A stretch of 64,000 nucleotides of DNA, taken from DASYAN01 sp963727755 (GTDB lineage: Bacteria > Chloroflexota > Ktedonobacteria > Ktedonobacterales > Ktedonobacteraceae). A program made the position numbers and the translations under genes. The notes under the pieces are model-generated. The model ran no database searches. It was not told where the DNA came from and saw nothing but the letters and a program-made list of their open reading frames with translations. Below are positions 18,033 to 28,641 of the stretch, one piece after another. Location: assembly GCA_963727755.1 (NCBI GenBank), contig CAVSHN010000011.1, forward strand, positions 124,001 through 188,000, read 5' to 3'. Numbering within the stretch: position 1 is the stretch's first letter; each line of letters begins with the position of its first letter.

Positions 18033-20560
18033 ATGAACGACAGAGATAGGTTTGATAAATTTACAGAGCGGGCCAGGAAGGTTTTAAGCCTTGCTCAAGA
18101 AGAGGCCCAGCGTTTCCAGCATAATTATATTGGTACGGAACATCTCCTTCTAGGTCTGGTACGTGAAGGCGAAGGTGTAGCGGCCAAGGTTTTAGCCAAT
18201 CTCGGCGTTGAATTGAACAAAGTTCGTAGCGCCGTTGAATTTATTATTGGCCGTGGAGATCGGATTGTCCTGGGTGAGATTGGTCTTACTCCGCGTGCCA
18301 AGAAGGTTATCGAGCTTGCCGTCGATGAAGCTCGTCGTCTCAATCACCACTATATAGGAACAGAACATCTCCTATTGGGTTTAGTGCGTGAAGGCGAGGG
18401 AATTGCTGCTGGTGTCCTGGAAAGTCTGGGTGTCAACCTGGAGAAAGTGCGGACGCAGACCATTCAAGTGCTCAGCCAGTCGGGTACAACCCATGAGCGT
18501 GATGCCAAGCACTCTAAGACCCCCACTATTGATCAGATGGGTATTGATCTCACTGCTGCCGCTCGTGCAGGTACTCTTGACCCCGTCATCGGTCGTCATC
18601 AGGAGATTGAACGCGTCATCCAGATTCTCTCTCGGCGCAATAAGAATAATCCGGCGCTCATTGGTGAACCAGGCGTCGGCAAAACTGCTATTGTGGAAGG
18701 ATTAGCCCAACGTCTGGTCACTGGTGAGGTCCCAGAAACGTTGGCTGGCAAGCGTTTGCTCACTCTCGATGTCGGCTCCCTGGTCGCTGGAACCAAGTAC
18801 CGGGGCGAGTTCGAGGAGCGTTTGAAGAAAATCATTGAGGAAATCCGCAGTAGCCGCGATTGCATCATCTTTATCGATGAGGTTCATACTTTGGTCGGTG
18901 CTGGTGCTGCCGAAGGCGCTGTAGATGCTGCCAATATTCTCAAGCCTGCGCTTGCTCGTGGCGAGTTGCAATGTATTGGCGCTACCACGCTTGATGAGTA
19001 CCGCAAGTATATTGAGCGTGATGCGGCCCTGCAGCGTCGCTTCCAGGAAGTGATTGTGCGCGAGCCCTCCGTTGAAGAGACTATTGAGATCCTCAAAGGT
19101 ATACGTGAGCGCTATGAGCAGCATCACCGTTTGATTATTGCTGATGAGGCTCTTAAGGCTGCTACCGATATGGCTAGCCGCTATATCACTGACCGCTTTA
19201 TGCCAGATAAGGCCATCGATCTGATCGATGAGGCCGCTAGCCGCGTGCGCATGCAAAATTCCCTCGCGCCTCTCAATCTTAAAGAGGCTATGAAGGGGCT
19301 AGAGTCCGTGCTCCGTGAAAAGGAAGCAGCGATTCAGCAGCAGGAATATGAATTGGCAGCAGAACTTCGTGATCGCGAGGTGAAGTTGCGTGATCGTATT
19401 GCCAAGCTCGAATCAGGTTGGCATCGCGAACGTGGAAATGAGAAGCCTACGGTTGGTGAAGAGGAGATTGCTCAAATCGTTTCCATGTGGACTGGTATCC
19501 CAGTGATGCGCATTGCTCAGGAGGAGTCCCAACGGCTCCTGCAAATGGAAGATGTTTTACACTCTCGGGTTATCGGTCAAAATGAAGCAATTGAGAAAAT
19601 TGCTCGTGCCGTTCGTCGTGCTCGTGCCGGTTTAAAAGACCCGAAACGACCAATTGGCTCCTTTATCTTTATGGGTCCGACAGGTGTTGGTAAGACGGAG
19701 TTGGCCAAGGCTCTCGCCGAGTTTATGTTCGGGAGTGAAGAGTCCCTAATCAAAATTGATATGTCCGAGTTCATGGAGCGCCATGCGGCAGCTCGTCTAG
19801 TTGGTGCACCTCCCGGATATGTTGGCTATGAGGAAGGGGGTCAATTGACCGAGGCTGTACGCCGTAAATCTTACAGTGTGATCCTGCTCGATGAGATCGA
19901 AAAGGCTCACCCTGATGTCTTCAACATGCTGCTCCAGATCCTTGAAGATGGCAAGTTGACTGATGCCAAGGGACGCACCGTAGACTTCCGCAATACGATA
20001 ATTATCATGACCTCAAACGTTGGCGCAGCACTGCTCAATAAAGAGGCCTCTATGGGCTTCAAGCAGTCGAAGGACAAAGCCAAGGCCCATCAAGCCGACT
20101 ATGAGAGCATGAAGGGTAAGGTGCTCGGCGAACTGAAGAACACCTTCAAGCCAGAGTTCTTGAACCGTATTGACGAGGTCGTTGTCTTCCATTCACTGCA
20201 CATGGAGGAGATGTACTCGATTGTTGATCTGTTGCTCAACCGTGTCCGTATTCAGTTAACAGAACAACAAGTCGAGTTGGTTGTGCCACAGGTCGCTAAG
20301 GACTTCCTGATCGATAAAGGCTTCGATCCTCAGTATGGTGCTCGCCCGTTACGTCGTACCATCCAACGCATGGTCGAAGATCCCTGGCCGAGGGTTTGCT
20401 GCAAGGCAAGTTCCATCCAGGTGATCTGGTTGAGGCCAGCGTAGTAGATGATGATCTAGTCTTGCAAGTGCGCAATCGTATTGAGCAGTTGTCTCCACCT
20501 GCAACTCCCGAAGCAGCCCTTTCGGCTGGTGGTGAGAGTAGCGGAAGTGCTGAAGTATAA
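18033..20560 (+). CDS. clpC: ATP-dependent Clp protease ATPase subunit ClpC, C-terminal frameshift
   Basis: Hsp100 unfoldase that feeds substrates to ClpP. Two N-terminal Clp repeats (NYIGTEHLLLGLVREGEG and HYIGTEHLLLGLVREGEG), AAA1 with GEPGVGKTAI and FIDEVHTLVGAG, a middle region with a UVR-like helix (EYELAAELRDREVKLRDR), and AAA2 with GPTGVGKTEL and LLDEIEKAHPDV are all present. The main frame ends at 20444 with an aberrant tail after MVEDP. From about 20383 the next frame gives LAEGLLQGKFHPGDLVEAS and RNRIEQLSPPA to a stop at 20560, the normal ClpC end. A single C missing from CCCTGG restores it. SD-like GAAAGGGGGG lies before the ATG. A terminator follows directly. Confidence 0.93.
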
Positions 20561-20571
20561 TCACAATCTCA

Positions 20572-20600
20572 GGGGGAGTGAACATTCACTCCCCCTTTTT
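20572..20600 (+). terminator. Rho-independent terminator of clpC
   Basis: GGGGGAGTGAA (20572-20582) pairs perfectly with TTCACTCCCCC (20585-20595) over a two-base loop, followed by TTTTT. It lies 11 bases after the restored clpC stop at 20560, which supports the frameshift reading of the C-terminus. Confidence 0.95.
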
Positions 20601-20697
20601 CTTGGAAAGTCTTTGGAAATTATTGAGAGAACTAGAGCGAATTATCATGGAACTCGATTAATCATTGATAAAACAATGCAAGGAGGTTTGGTCAATT

Positions 20698-21887
20698 ATG
20701 ATGAGAGCTGACGGATTGGGTAGACTTTTTGGCGATGAGCCTTCTCATAAGGAAACAACTGAGAATTTCTGGAGAAGCAGCAAAATGTAGGCTTGGTCTG
20801 GGTCTGGGGCCGTGGTTTTATCCTAAAGACGTTAAAGTATCAGAAAATGAGCCTTCTCAACCATTCAGGGAGGAAGAAACTGGTCTTCTGGCTAGATCGA
20901 GGACAGAAGAACCTGCTTTGCACAAAGATTTTCAGACTGAAGTTGCCCCAAGATATTGAGATGAGATTCGAATTGTCTGAAAAAGGCCCTTCTAGGAGGA
21001 GGAGGAAGTCTGGAGAGACAAAAAAATCCAGTAGTAGTCCTGTGAACATGCTCGTGAAAGGTCTAGTAGGCTATCTAGCGTTGTTTGGTTCAGTCGGAGG
21101 TGCTGATGCTGCATTGCCAGGTTTTAGTGGAGGGCCAGCTCTAAATCAGACTAGAAATCCTGAATGGTTTCTGAATGCCTCTACTCAGCGATATCTTGAG
21201 CGAGGGAATTTCTGCAGAGGATAGGGCGTATTCGAGTGTAGAACGACAAGGTGTAGAGACGCAGAAGGTGCAGTACCCTGAAGGAAAAATTTCCTATCAG
21301 GAGGAACAAAAAATTGTAGAAACTGTTAAAGATGCATTTAAAGATGAAGAGTTTATGAAAGGATACTTGAATAGCATATCGAAAGGTGATGATCCTCTGA
21401 AAAAAATAGTAGACAATCCTCTGAAAAAAATAGTGGAAGATCATCAACTAGATTGGGAAAACCTTCAAAAAATGCTGAAGGATCCTGCTGTGAGACAAAA
21501 GGTAATGGAAGAACTACACAATGATCCTGGCAAGGTAGATGAGCTGTTAGCGAGTAAGGAAGTAAAGGAAGTGCTCAGTGCTGTTTATAAGGCCGGTGTT
21601 AAGAAGTCTGCTAACGAGTACAATCTACTAGCGTTTTCCTCGGCAATTTGTGCGTTGATTGTTATATCACTATTGCATGAAAGGCAGCAAATGCAGCAAG
21701 CAAGAGTACAACGAGTGCAGCTTTTTCGGCAAGCGCTGCAAGAGATGCAAGCAAGAGTACAACAAGTGCTGCAAGAAGGGCAACAAGAGCAGCAAGCAAG
21801 AGCGCGACGAATGCAGCAAGATTTGTAGCTAGAGCAAAAGCAGCGAATAAGATCGCGGCAACTACAAAGGGCGTGAAGGCAAATTAA
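20698..21887 (+). pseudogene. Unknown protein gene broken into several frames
   Basis: A perfect AAGGAGG (20680-20686) precedes ATGATG at 20698, but the frame stops after about 30 codons (RADGLGRLFGDEP...). Coherent segments then follow in other frames: SENEPSQPFREEETG, a basic stretch SRRRRKSGETKKSSSS leading to a hydrophobic segment (MLVKGLVGYLALFGSVGG), then an acidic helical region (YQEEQKIVETVKDAF, KDPAVRQKVMEELHNDPGK) and a second membrane segment (FSSAICALIVISLLHE). The end can be read as Gln-rich (to 21828) or, in the next frame to 21887, as an Ala/Ser/Lys tail with repeated ASKSTTSAA, like a histone-H1-type tail. At least three indels would be needed. No family recognised. Confidence 0.5.
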
Positions 21888-22085
21888 GCAAACACAGATG
21901 AAAAATAAACACAGTAATGAAAGAAAATGATGCAAAAGATCACGTGGGACTGAGAGCGTCTATGATATCAGGTAAGTAAATGATACAACAGATCCTACAG
22001 TGAGAATTAGTACTAAAGGCTAAATGGGCGTGTCTACACATGAAAATGTGACTAGTAGTACGGCATTAGCTTTGTCTAGGAGCAA

Positions 22086-23501
22086 ATGGCTAAACCACGC
22101 GTAAAATACGTTTGTCAACAATGTGGGGGTGAGCACAGCAAGTGGATGGGCAAATGTCCAGACTGTGGAACTTGGAACACACTGGAAGAAGTGCCCGATC
22201 TACCCCAAACTCCTGCCCAGCAACGCCGCCCAAGCATAGTGAATAATTCGGAGCGTGCTCAGGGCACGTTGTTGCCTATTGTTCTTCCAGACATCAAGCC
22301 ACTGATGCAGCCTCGTATCTCTGTCGGCTATGCAGAGATGGATCGTGTATTAGGAGGTGGATTGGTTGCTGGCTCGTTGATCCTGGTCGGTGGTGAACCC
22401 GGTATCGGGAAATCAACTCTGCTGCTCCAAGTTTCTGGTATGATCGCACGTGATGTCGGACCTGTGCTCTATGTATCAGGAGAAGAGTCAATTGAACAGG
22501 TCAAGATGCGTGCCGAACGGTTAGGTATTACGGGTGAGCGTCTCTACTTGCTTGCCACCACTGAACTAGATGCCATTGGTGAGGCAGTCCAACGCCTCAA
22601 ACCTTCCCTGGTAGTCGTTGATTCAATTCAAACCCTCAGTGCTAGTTATCTGACAGCAGCCCCAGGGAGTATCAGTCAGGTACGCGAATGCACCGTTCAG
22701 TTGATGCATCTGGCAAAAGGTTCGCGGATTCCCCTTTTCATTATCGGACATGTGACGAAAGAGGGTACAGTTGCGGGACCAAAAGCATTAGAACATATTG
22801 TTGATGCCGTGCTGTATCTTGAAGGTGAACGCTACCACTCATATCGTCTGTTACGTGGCGTGAAGAATCGATTTGGCGCAACTCATGAGGTTGGGGTATT
22901 TGAAATGCACGGTGAAGGTTTGGGAGAGGTTTTAAATCCATCGGCGATCTTTCTCTCGGATCGGGCAACTGGTGCGACTGGTTCCGCTGTAGTTGTCAGT
23001 ATGGAAGGAACACGCCCCTTGCTAGTAGAGGTTCAGGCTCTCGCGACGCCAAGCAACTTCGGCTATCCCCGTTGTACTACGAATGGTATTGATCACAATC
23101 GGCTCCTCATGTTATTGGCTGTGTTAACTAAACGGGTAGGGCTCACCGTTGGCAATCACGATGTTTACGCTAATGTTGTGGGAGGCTTTAGCCTGGAGGA
23201 GCCTGCAGTTGACCTCGGAGTGGCCGCTGCAATTGCCTCTAGCTACCGAGAACAGCTTATTGCTCCTGATATGGCCTTAATTGGAGAAATTGGTCTCTCT
23301 GGCGAACTACGTGCAGTCAATCGTCTAGCTATGCGTGTGCGAGAGGCCGCAAAATTAGGTTTTAAACGTTGCGTTGTACCTAGCTCGGGAGGCGGTACAA
23401 AGGTTCATAGCGAGTTGACCGAGTCTGGTCTGCCAGATGATTTCAAGGTGATTACCGCTAGTACACTTGGAGTTGCTCTGGAGATTGCTTTGCAGCACTA
23501 A
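22086..23501 (+). CDS. radA: DNA repair protein RadA/Sms
   Basis: 471 residues, uninterrupted. The N-terminal zinc finger (CQQCGGEHSKWMGKCPDCG) is followed by a RecA-like ATPase with GGEPGIGKST, the SGEES motif, and the RadA signature KNRFGATHEVG. The C-terminal Lon-like domain ends with AIASSYREQ and GEIGLSGELRAVNR. RadA is a helicase that helps process branched intermediates in recombination. The ATG at 22086 lies beyond about 200 bases of empty sequence; the gene runs into a small downstream gene. Confidence 0.96.
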   Translation: MAKPRVKYVCQQCGGEHSKWMGKCPDCGTWNTLEEVPDLPQTPAQQRRPSIVNNSERAQGTLLPIVLPDIKPLMQPRISVGYAEMDRVLGGGLVAGSLILVGGEPGIGKSTLLLQVSGMIARDVGPVLYVSGEESIEQVKMRAERLGITGERLYLLATTELDAIGEAVQRLKPSLVVVDSIQTLSASYLTAAPGSISQVRECTVQLMHLAKGSRIPLFIIGHVTKEGTVAGPKALEHIVDAVLYLEGERYHSYRLLRGVKNRFGATHEVGVFEMHGEGLGEVLNPSAIFLSDRATGATGSAVVVSMEGTRPLLVEVQALATPSNFGYPRCTTNGIDHNRLLMLLAVLTKRVGLTVGNHDVYANVVGGFSLEEPAVDLGVAAAIASSYREQLIAPDMALIGEIGLSGELRAVNRLAMRVREAAKLGFKRCVVPSSGGGTKVHSELTESGLPDDFKVITASTLGVALEIALQH

Positions 23502-23547
23502 GCTTTGGAAAAATGAATAAACTGTAATTGGACAGGGCGAAGAGAAC

Positions 23548-23712
23548 GTGGTAAAAAAGCGTTTCCCTGTTCTTGCTCCATTGGCAAAAGAACAGGTTGC
23601 GCTGATCGAGGATATAGAAACCATCCAAGATATGCTTGATGCCATCTATGATGCACAGAAAGTCGAGGAAGCTAGGCGTATCCTCAAAAAAGCTCATCCA
23701 AGTCGCAGTTAA
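23548..23712 (+). CDS. Small 54-residue helical protein
   Basis: A GTG start at 23548 follows GGGCGAAGAGAA. The product is charged and helical (LIEDIETIQDMLDAIYDAQK, then VEEARRILKKAH), with no Cys or membrane segment. It is 46 bases after radA and ends just before a terminator, so it would be the last gene of a radA transcript. The coding case rests on amino-acid texture and position only. Confidence 0.5.
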   Translation: MVKKRFPVLAPLAKEQVALIEDIETIQDMLDAIYDAQKVEEARRILKKAHPSRS

Positions 23713-23741
23713 ATCTCATTGCATTTAAAAAGTAGATGAGA

Positions 23742-23786
23742 CGAGAAAAGATCTATTTGATAACAAGATAGGTCTTTTCTCGCTTT
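23742..23786 (+). terminator. Terminator after radA and small gene
   Basis: CGAGAAAAGATCTAT (23742-23756) pairs with ATAGGTCTTTTCTCG with one bulge (23768-23782), followed by CTTTATT. Confidence 0.8.
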
Positions 23787-23848
23787 ATTCTGATTTTCAG
23801 CTAGAGAAGCAATAAGAGTATAAGTATCATAAAAAATGATAACAACTA

Positions 23849-23877
23849 TTGATTCCTACATTGGAACGGTGTATACT
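23849..23877 (+). promoter_or_regulatory. Promoter with long leader to the PIN/TRAM gene
   Basis: TTGATT (23849-23854), 17-base spacer, TATACT (23872-23877). The leader to the ATG at 24213 is about 330 nt and contains a perfect 8-bp stem (ACGGTATT with AATACCGT, near 23995-24022). No gene lies in it. Confidence 0.65.
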
Positions 23878-24212
23878 GCATATTCGACACCCGAAATAAT
23901 TTTGGTGCGGCAGAGAAAGAGGTTGCAGACTGCTAATGCTAGAGAACCGCACATTCTCTGTCAGACATTGTAGAGTGGAGAGTTAGTATTTGATACGGTA
24001 TTCGTGAGGTAAATAATACCGTCTAGGCCGTTTTATTGTGTAGTAGGCGCGTTCATTGTTTGGCTTAGCAGGGCAAGCGACTTCATTTTTGTCATCATCT
24101 TTTCTTATTCTCAATCTTCATCACCGATTGACCCGCTTGCTAGCATGTTTCGCGCCTCTTGAGTAAATTTTTTGCGCTTTCTTGGCGCATAACTGCTTTG
24201 GAGGATGCAGGG

Positions 24213-25353
24213 ATGTCTATTAATACGATCTTTCGTATAGGGGGGGCTCTTGTAGCTATTGGCACATTTGTGATGATTGCCTTGATCAAGAGTTTCGTCG
24301 CTCCTACCGATTCAGTATGATGTGGCTATCGCAGCTGCCAGTGCAATTATCGCCTTCATCATCACTCCGTACATCACCGTGATCCCATTCATATGGGTGC
24401 GCGATAAAATTCGTGTTGCCGCTGCCAGTGATCTAGTTGCGGCTGTTATAGGACTATTGATTGGGCTCGTGCTGTCCGCACTTTTCGCTATTCCTTTACA
24501 GTTATTGCCGTTTCCCTTTGGGCAATTGGCTCCTTTTGCTGTCGCTGTTGTCATAGGTTATCTGGGATTGACCGCTGCTGTCCAGCGTAAGAGTGATATT
24601 GCGCATCTCTTCCAGAGTTCTCTGCTACGCCGAAGTCGTGATCGTGACGAGGAGCGGGAACGTAATAAGAAGCGGGAGCCAGAGAAAGAGCAGCCGATAC
24701 CTCCAGTTGAACCTAAGGTACAAATACTCCTTGATACCAGTACCATTATTGATGGACGCATCGCCGATATTAGCCAGACAGGTTTTGTGATGGGCACGCT
24801 AGTTGTTCCCCGTTTCGTCCTCAATGAACTCCAGCGTATTGCTGACTCTGCTGATACGATGCGTCGGAACCGTGGACGCCGTGGGCTTGAGATCCTTAAC
24901 CGCTTGCAGAAGGATGCCACTGTCCCTATCGATATTGTTGACGCTGACGTCGACGGTATTGCTGATGTTGACGGCAAGCTTGTGAAGTTGGCACGCGATT
25001 TGCATTGTCCGATTATTACCAACGATTTTAATCTCAACCGGGTAGCAGAACTTCAAGGGGTCAAAGTTCTCAACATCAATGAACTGGCCAACGCGATTAA
25101 GCCAGTTCTCCTGCCAGGGGAAGATATTCACATTAAAATTATGCAGGACGGTAAAGAGCTTGGTCAGGGAGTTGGGTACTTAGATGACGGCACGATGATC
25201 GTAGTGGAAAATGGTCGCCAGTTTATGAACACCACAGTTGAGGTCACGGTCACACGTGTCCTGCAAACGGTGGCTGGGCGGATGATTTTTGCTCATCCCA
25301 AACAGGTTGCCAGTGCTGCCCAACTCCAGCAAGCACCCAGTAAGCCGAAGTAA
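24213..25353 (+). CDS. Membrane-anchored PIN/TRAM domain protein, YacL-like
   Basis: The ATG at 24213 has GGAGG upstream and starts a membrane segment (IGGALVAIGTFVMIALIK), but the frame stops at 24320. The other frame is open from about 24290 (LLPIQYDVAIAAASAIIAF) and runs to 25353, so one indel near 24285-24318 probably splits a 380-residue protein; the downstream frame has only a GTG at 24322. Further membrane segments lie before a charged linker. A PIN nuclease domain (ILLDTSTIIDGRI, then PIITNDFNLNRVA, acidic residues present) and a C-terminal TRAM RNA-binding domain (ELGQGVGYLDDGTMIVVENG) follow. YacL-type proteins are widespread in Gram-positive bacteria; the substrate is not established. 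Confidence 0.88.
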
Positions 25354-25376
25354 TCGCGGAGAAGCGATTCTTCTGC

Positions 25377-26363
25377 CTACAGTGTTTCAGAAGTTACAGT
25401 CGCCCGCCAGTAATCGAGCGTATGTTGGAGGGCGACTTCAAAAGGGATAGTAGGTTGCCAGTTGGTATCTGTTCGCAAGCGAGATGTATCAGCTTCTAGC
25501 AGAGGAACATCAACGGGACGCAAAAGTGCAGGATCTTCGTAGACATGGATCGAACAGGTAGTCAGCGTTAAAAGAAGATCCAGTATAGATCTGATTGAAC
25601 GGGCGTGTCCTGACCCAATATTATAGGCTTTGCCTGGTTGTCCTTGTTCGGCAAGTGTCAGGTAGGCAGCTACAACATCCTCTACAGGGAGAAAATCTCT
25701 GCGGGCTTCCAAATTGCCGACAGGTAATTCAGGAGGTGCTTTGCCAGCTTCGATCAAGGCCACTTGGCGTGCAAATTTTGCGATCACAAATGTCGAGACT
25801 TGTCCTGGCCCAAAGTGGTTAAAGGATCGCGTACGTATGATAGGCAGGCCATAGGCGGTAAAGTATTGGTAGCCATAGAGGTCTTGAGTAGCTTTTGAAA
25901 CGGCATACGGATTAGCTGGTCTAAAGAGGCAGTCCTCACGAATGGGATTCTCTTCGGGGCGAACAAGGCCATATTGTTCACCAGAACCAACTAGCACGAT
26001 ACGAGGAGTCAGATGTTCAGCCCGCAATGCTTCCAGCAAGTGAATAGTTCCCTCGCCATTCACCCTGAGGGTATTCTGTGGGTCCTTCCAAGAAGCAGCT
26101 ACCGAAGATTGGGCTGCTAGATGAAGGATTAGATCGGGTTGTACTTGGGCAACCACTTGCCAAATCTGGTCGCGTTGAGTGATATCTGCTACTAGAAGCT
26201 TGACTGTGCTCTGACCAGATGGGATTGTAGATGGTACTGTGTGCCCGGCCAATCCAAATAAATCTGCTTGTGGGTAGCGCAGACGGCATTGTTCTGCGAC
26301 ATACTTACCCACAAATCCTGTACATCCTGTGATGAGAATACGTGATGGAGTTGACGATGCCAT
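25377..26363 (-). CDS. rmd: GDP-4-dehydro-6-deoxy-D-mannose reductase-like epimerase/dehydratase
   Basis: Extended short-chain dehydrogenase of 328 residues. It has a Rossmann GCTGFVGKY (NAD(P) loop), HLAAQSSV, catalytic Ser in VGSGEQYG, YxxxK as YAVSKA, and RSFNHFGPGQ, all typical of Rmd. Rmd reduces GDP-4-keto-6-deoxymannose to GDP-D-rhamnose. It lies five bases downstream of gmd on the same strand, and together they would convert GDP-mannose to GDP-rhamnose. A fucose-synthase-like or other reductase role is possible, but the pairing with Gmd favours Rmd. Confidence 0.85.
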   Translation of the reverse strand: MASSTPSRILITGCTGFVGKYVAEQCRLRYPQADLFGLAGHTVPSTIPSGQSTVKLLVADITQRDQIWQVVAQVQPDLILHLAAQSSVAASWKDPQNTLRVNGEGTIHLLEALRAEHLTPRIVLVGSGEQYGLVRPEENPIREDCLFRPANPYAVSKATQDLYGYQYFTAYGLPIIRTRSFNHFGPGQVSTFVIAKFARQVALIEAGKAPPELPVGNLEARRDFLPVEDVVAAYLTLAEQGQPGKAYNIGSGHARSIRSILDLLLTLTTCSIHVYEDPALLRPVDVPLLEADTSRLRTDTNWQPTIPFEVALQHTLDYWRATVTSETL

Positions 26364-26368
26364 ATTCT

Positions 26369-27349
26369 CTACCTTCTTTTGGCTGCTTGACGAGCAGCAT
26401 TGTCGAGATCGCTTTCTATCATCATACCGATCAATTCCTCAAATTTAACACGTGGTTTCCATCCAAGATTTTGACGTGCCTTACTAGCATCTCCAATGAG
26501 TAGATCAACTTCGGCAGGTCGTAAAAACTGAGGATTAGTCTCGACATAGCGTTCCCAATCGTAGATGCCTACATGTGCAAAAGCGGTACGAACAAAGTCC
26601 CGGACACTATGGGTCTCGCCAGTGGCAATCACATAATCGTCGGGTTGATCCTGTTGAAGTATAAGCCACATAGCCTCAACATAATCACCTGCGAAGCCCC
26701 AGTCTCGTTTGGCGTCGAGGTTGCCCAGCACCAGTTTGTCTTGTAAGCCGAGTTTGATGCGTGCGACAGCCAGACTGATCTTGCGGGTCACGAATTCAAT
26801 GCCACGACGTGGAGACTCATGATTGAAGAGGATACCAGAACAGGTAAACATCTGGTAGCTCTCACGGAAATTCACTGTGATCCAGTGCCCATAGAGCTTG
26901 GCTATCCCATAGGGGCTCCGGGGATAGAATGGCGTCTGCTCATTTTGTGGCACTGCTTGCACTTTGCCAAACATCTCAGAGGTGCTGGCCTGGTAGAAGC
27001 GAATTGGCCGATCTGCCAGTCGTATAGCCTCAAGCATACGGGCAACGCTAAGACCTGTGTATTCGCCTGTAGCAACTGTTTGCTGGAATGAGGTTGCCAC
27101 AAACGACATTGCAGCCAGATTGTAGACTTCGTCGGCTTGTGACTTCTTTAGTGCCTGAATCAGGGAAATTTGATCGAGCAAATCTGCATCAATTAACTCG
27201 ATGTCACCGAGTAAGTGACGAATGCGCTCATCGTTGAAGATGCTGGCGCGGCGTACAAGTCCGCAGACGCGATAGCCTTTTTGCAGTAATAATTCTGCAA
27301 GATAACTTCCATCTTGTCCTGTAATACCTGTAATTAGTGCATTTGGCAT
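26369..27349 (-). CDS. gmd: GDP-mannose 4,6-dehydratase
   Basis: 326 residues, uninterrupted. The NADP loop ITGITGQDGSYLAELLL, the RRAS motif, YNLAAMSFV, the catalytic Thr/Glu of ASTSEMFGKV, YxxxK as YGIAKLYGH, and ILFNHESPRRG all match Gmd. It makes GDP-4-keto-6-deoxy-D-mannose. Its stop nearly touches the rmd start, and it follows a glycosyltransferase by six bases, so the three genes form one leftward operon for a deoxysugar-containing glycan. Confidence 0.95.
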   Translation of the reverse strand: MPNALITGITGQDGSYLAELLLQKGYRVCGLVRRASIFNDERIRHLLGDIELIDADLLDQISLIQALKKSQADEVYNLAAMSFVATSFQQTVATGEYTGLSVARMLEAIRLADRPIRFYQASTSEMFGKVQAVPQNEQTPFYPRSPYGIAKLYGHWITVNFRESYQMFTCSGILFNHESPRRGIEFVTRKISLAVARIKLGLQDKLVLGNLDAKRDWGFAGDYVEAMWLILQQDQPDDYVIATGETHSVRDFVRTAFAHVGIYDWERYVETNPQFLRPAEVDLLIGDASKARQNLGWKPRVKFEELIGMMIESDLDNAARQAAKRR

Positions 27350-27355
27350 GATTTT

Positions 27356-28540
27356 CTATTCTTTCACGTGTACTGGTGTTTTCAAATCGTCTGAGAAGGT
27401 TGTCACGCCTTCGTAGAGTTGCTGGTAGACAGAAAGCATTTTGCCAGCTGCCTGAGGCCAAGTATAACATTGTGCCTGGGCATAGCCTTTCTGACGAAGA
27501 TCTTCCCGTAATGGTTCATTTTCCGTAAGCTGAGTAATAGCCTGAGCGATAGCATGGGTATCGTATGGGTCTACCAAGAGTGCTGCCTCGCCTGCAACCT
27601 CTGGCAGAGACGAGGTATTGGAAGTGATCACTGGGGTCCCACATGCCATTGCCTCTAACGGTGGGATGCCAAAGCCTTCAAAGAACGAAGGAAAGGCAAA
27701 GATATCGGCTAAGCTATACAGTGTGATCAGTTCACTTTCACTTACACGACCGAGGAAGCGTACCTTATTCTCAAGTTTAAGTTCCGCTATCAAGCATTGT
27801 GTCTCCTCATACATCCAGCCCTTTCCGCCAGCTATGGCCAACATTGCAGGACCGTTCTTGTTCTTTTGTGCCTCATAAAAAGCTTTAATGAGACCGAGAT
27901 GATTTTTGCGTGGCTCCAAAGTTCCAACGCTGAAAATAAACGGATGTTGTAACTCAAATTTCCGTCGGATCTCCTCTAAGCGAGTCTGATCGGTGATACA
28001 TTGAAACTGTGGTCCAACCCCACATGGAATGACGGTGATTTTCTCGGGTGGAGCGTTATAATGAGTGATCAGTGCTTGCTTTGTCGCGTGAGAGATGGCA
28101 GCGACAACATCAGCGGCGGCAACTGCTTCTGGGACCACTTTGTTCAAATAGGTGGCCAGAGAGGGAACGGCGGTCTCTGGATGCTCTAAGAATGCAAGGT
28201 CATAGACAGTGACTACCTTGCGGACCTTCCCTTTGAGTGGGGGAAGGCCAAAGTCCAGTCCATGATAAATATCCGCTGGTCCCGTAAAATAGTTGGCATA
28301 GAGTGGGATGCGCCAGCGATACCACAGAACATTCAAATAGCGATCGGGAATCCCTACGCTACGCCCATGGACATTGTGAGCAACTGGAAACGAACGTTCC
28401 CGTGTTGGGCGTCCACTAGTGATCAAGGTATACTGGTTGCTGGTATCTTGAGCAAGCATTGCATCGACCAGACTGCGTACATACTGTCCGATGCCAGCTC
28501 CTTGCCGGATGCCAGCGGTATAGTCGAGCGCAATACGCAT
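27356..28540 (-). CDS. Family 4-type glycosyltransferase
   Basis: GT-B retaining glycosyltransferase. The start ATG at 28540 (MRIALDYTAGIRQGAGIGQY) is preferred because AAGGAT lies a few bases upstream; a longer frame opens at 28612. Family marks are VYDLAFLEHPE, SHATKQAL, IFSVGTLEPRKNH, and the donor-binding FPSFFEGFGIPPLEAMACGTPV with the EX7E glutamates. It is first in an operon with gmd and rmd and so probably adds mannose or the GDP-derived deoxysugar to a glycan lipid or polysaccharide at the cytoplasmic face; the exact sugar is inferred. Confidence 0.9.
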   Translation of the reverse strand: MRIALDYTAGIRQGAGIGQYVRSLVDAMLAQDTSNQYTLITSGRPTRERSFPVAHNVHGRSVGIPDRYLNVLWYRWRIPLYANYFTGPADIYHGLDFGLPPLKGKVRKVVTVYDLAFLEHPETAVPSLATYLNKVVPEAVAAADVVAAISHATKQALITHYNAPPEKITVIPCGVGPQFQCITDQTRLEEIRRKFELQHPFIFSVGTLEPRKNHLGLIKAFYEAQKNKNGPAMLAIAGGKGWMYEETQCLIAELKLENKVRFLGRVSESELITLYSLADIFAFPSFFEGFGIPPLEAMACGTPVITSNTSSLPEVAGEAALLVDPYDTHAIAQAITQLTENEPLREDLRQKGYAQAQCYTWPQAAGKMLSVYQQLYEGVTTFSDDLKTPVHVKE

Positions 28541-28641
28541 GAACATATCCTTAATAGGGTACGGCGAGCATGAAGTATTGATGCTAATACTTGGAACTCC
28601 CACACAATACATGATAAATCGCGTTGATCAGCTCGATTGGT

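Noticed and set aside
18033..20560. Programmed frameshift in clpC
   Set aside because: No slippery heptamer or stimulatory hairpin at the break, and other genes have similar homopolymer breaks; indel or read error is simpler.
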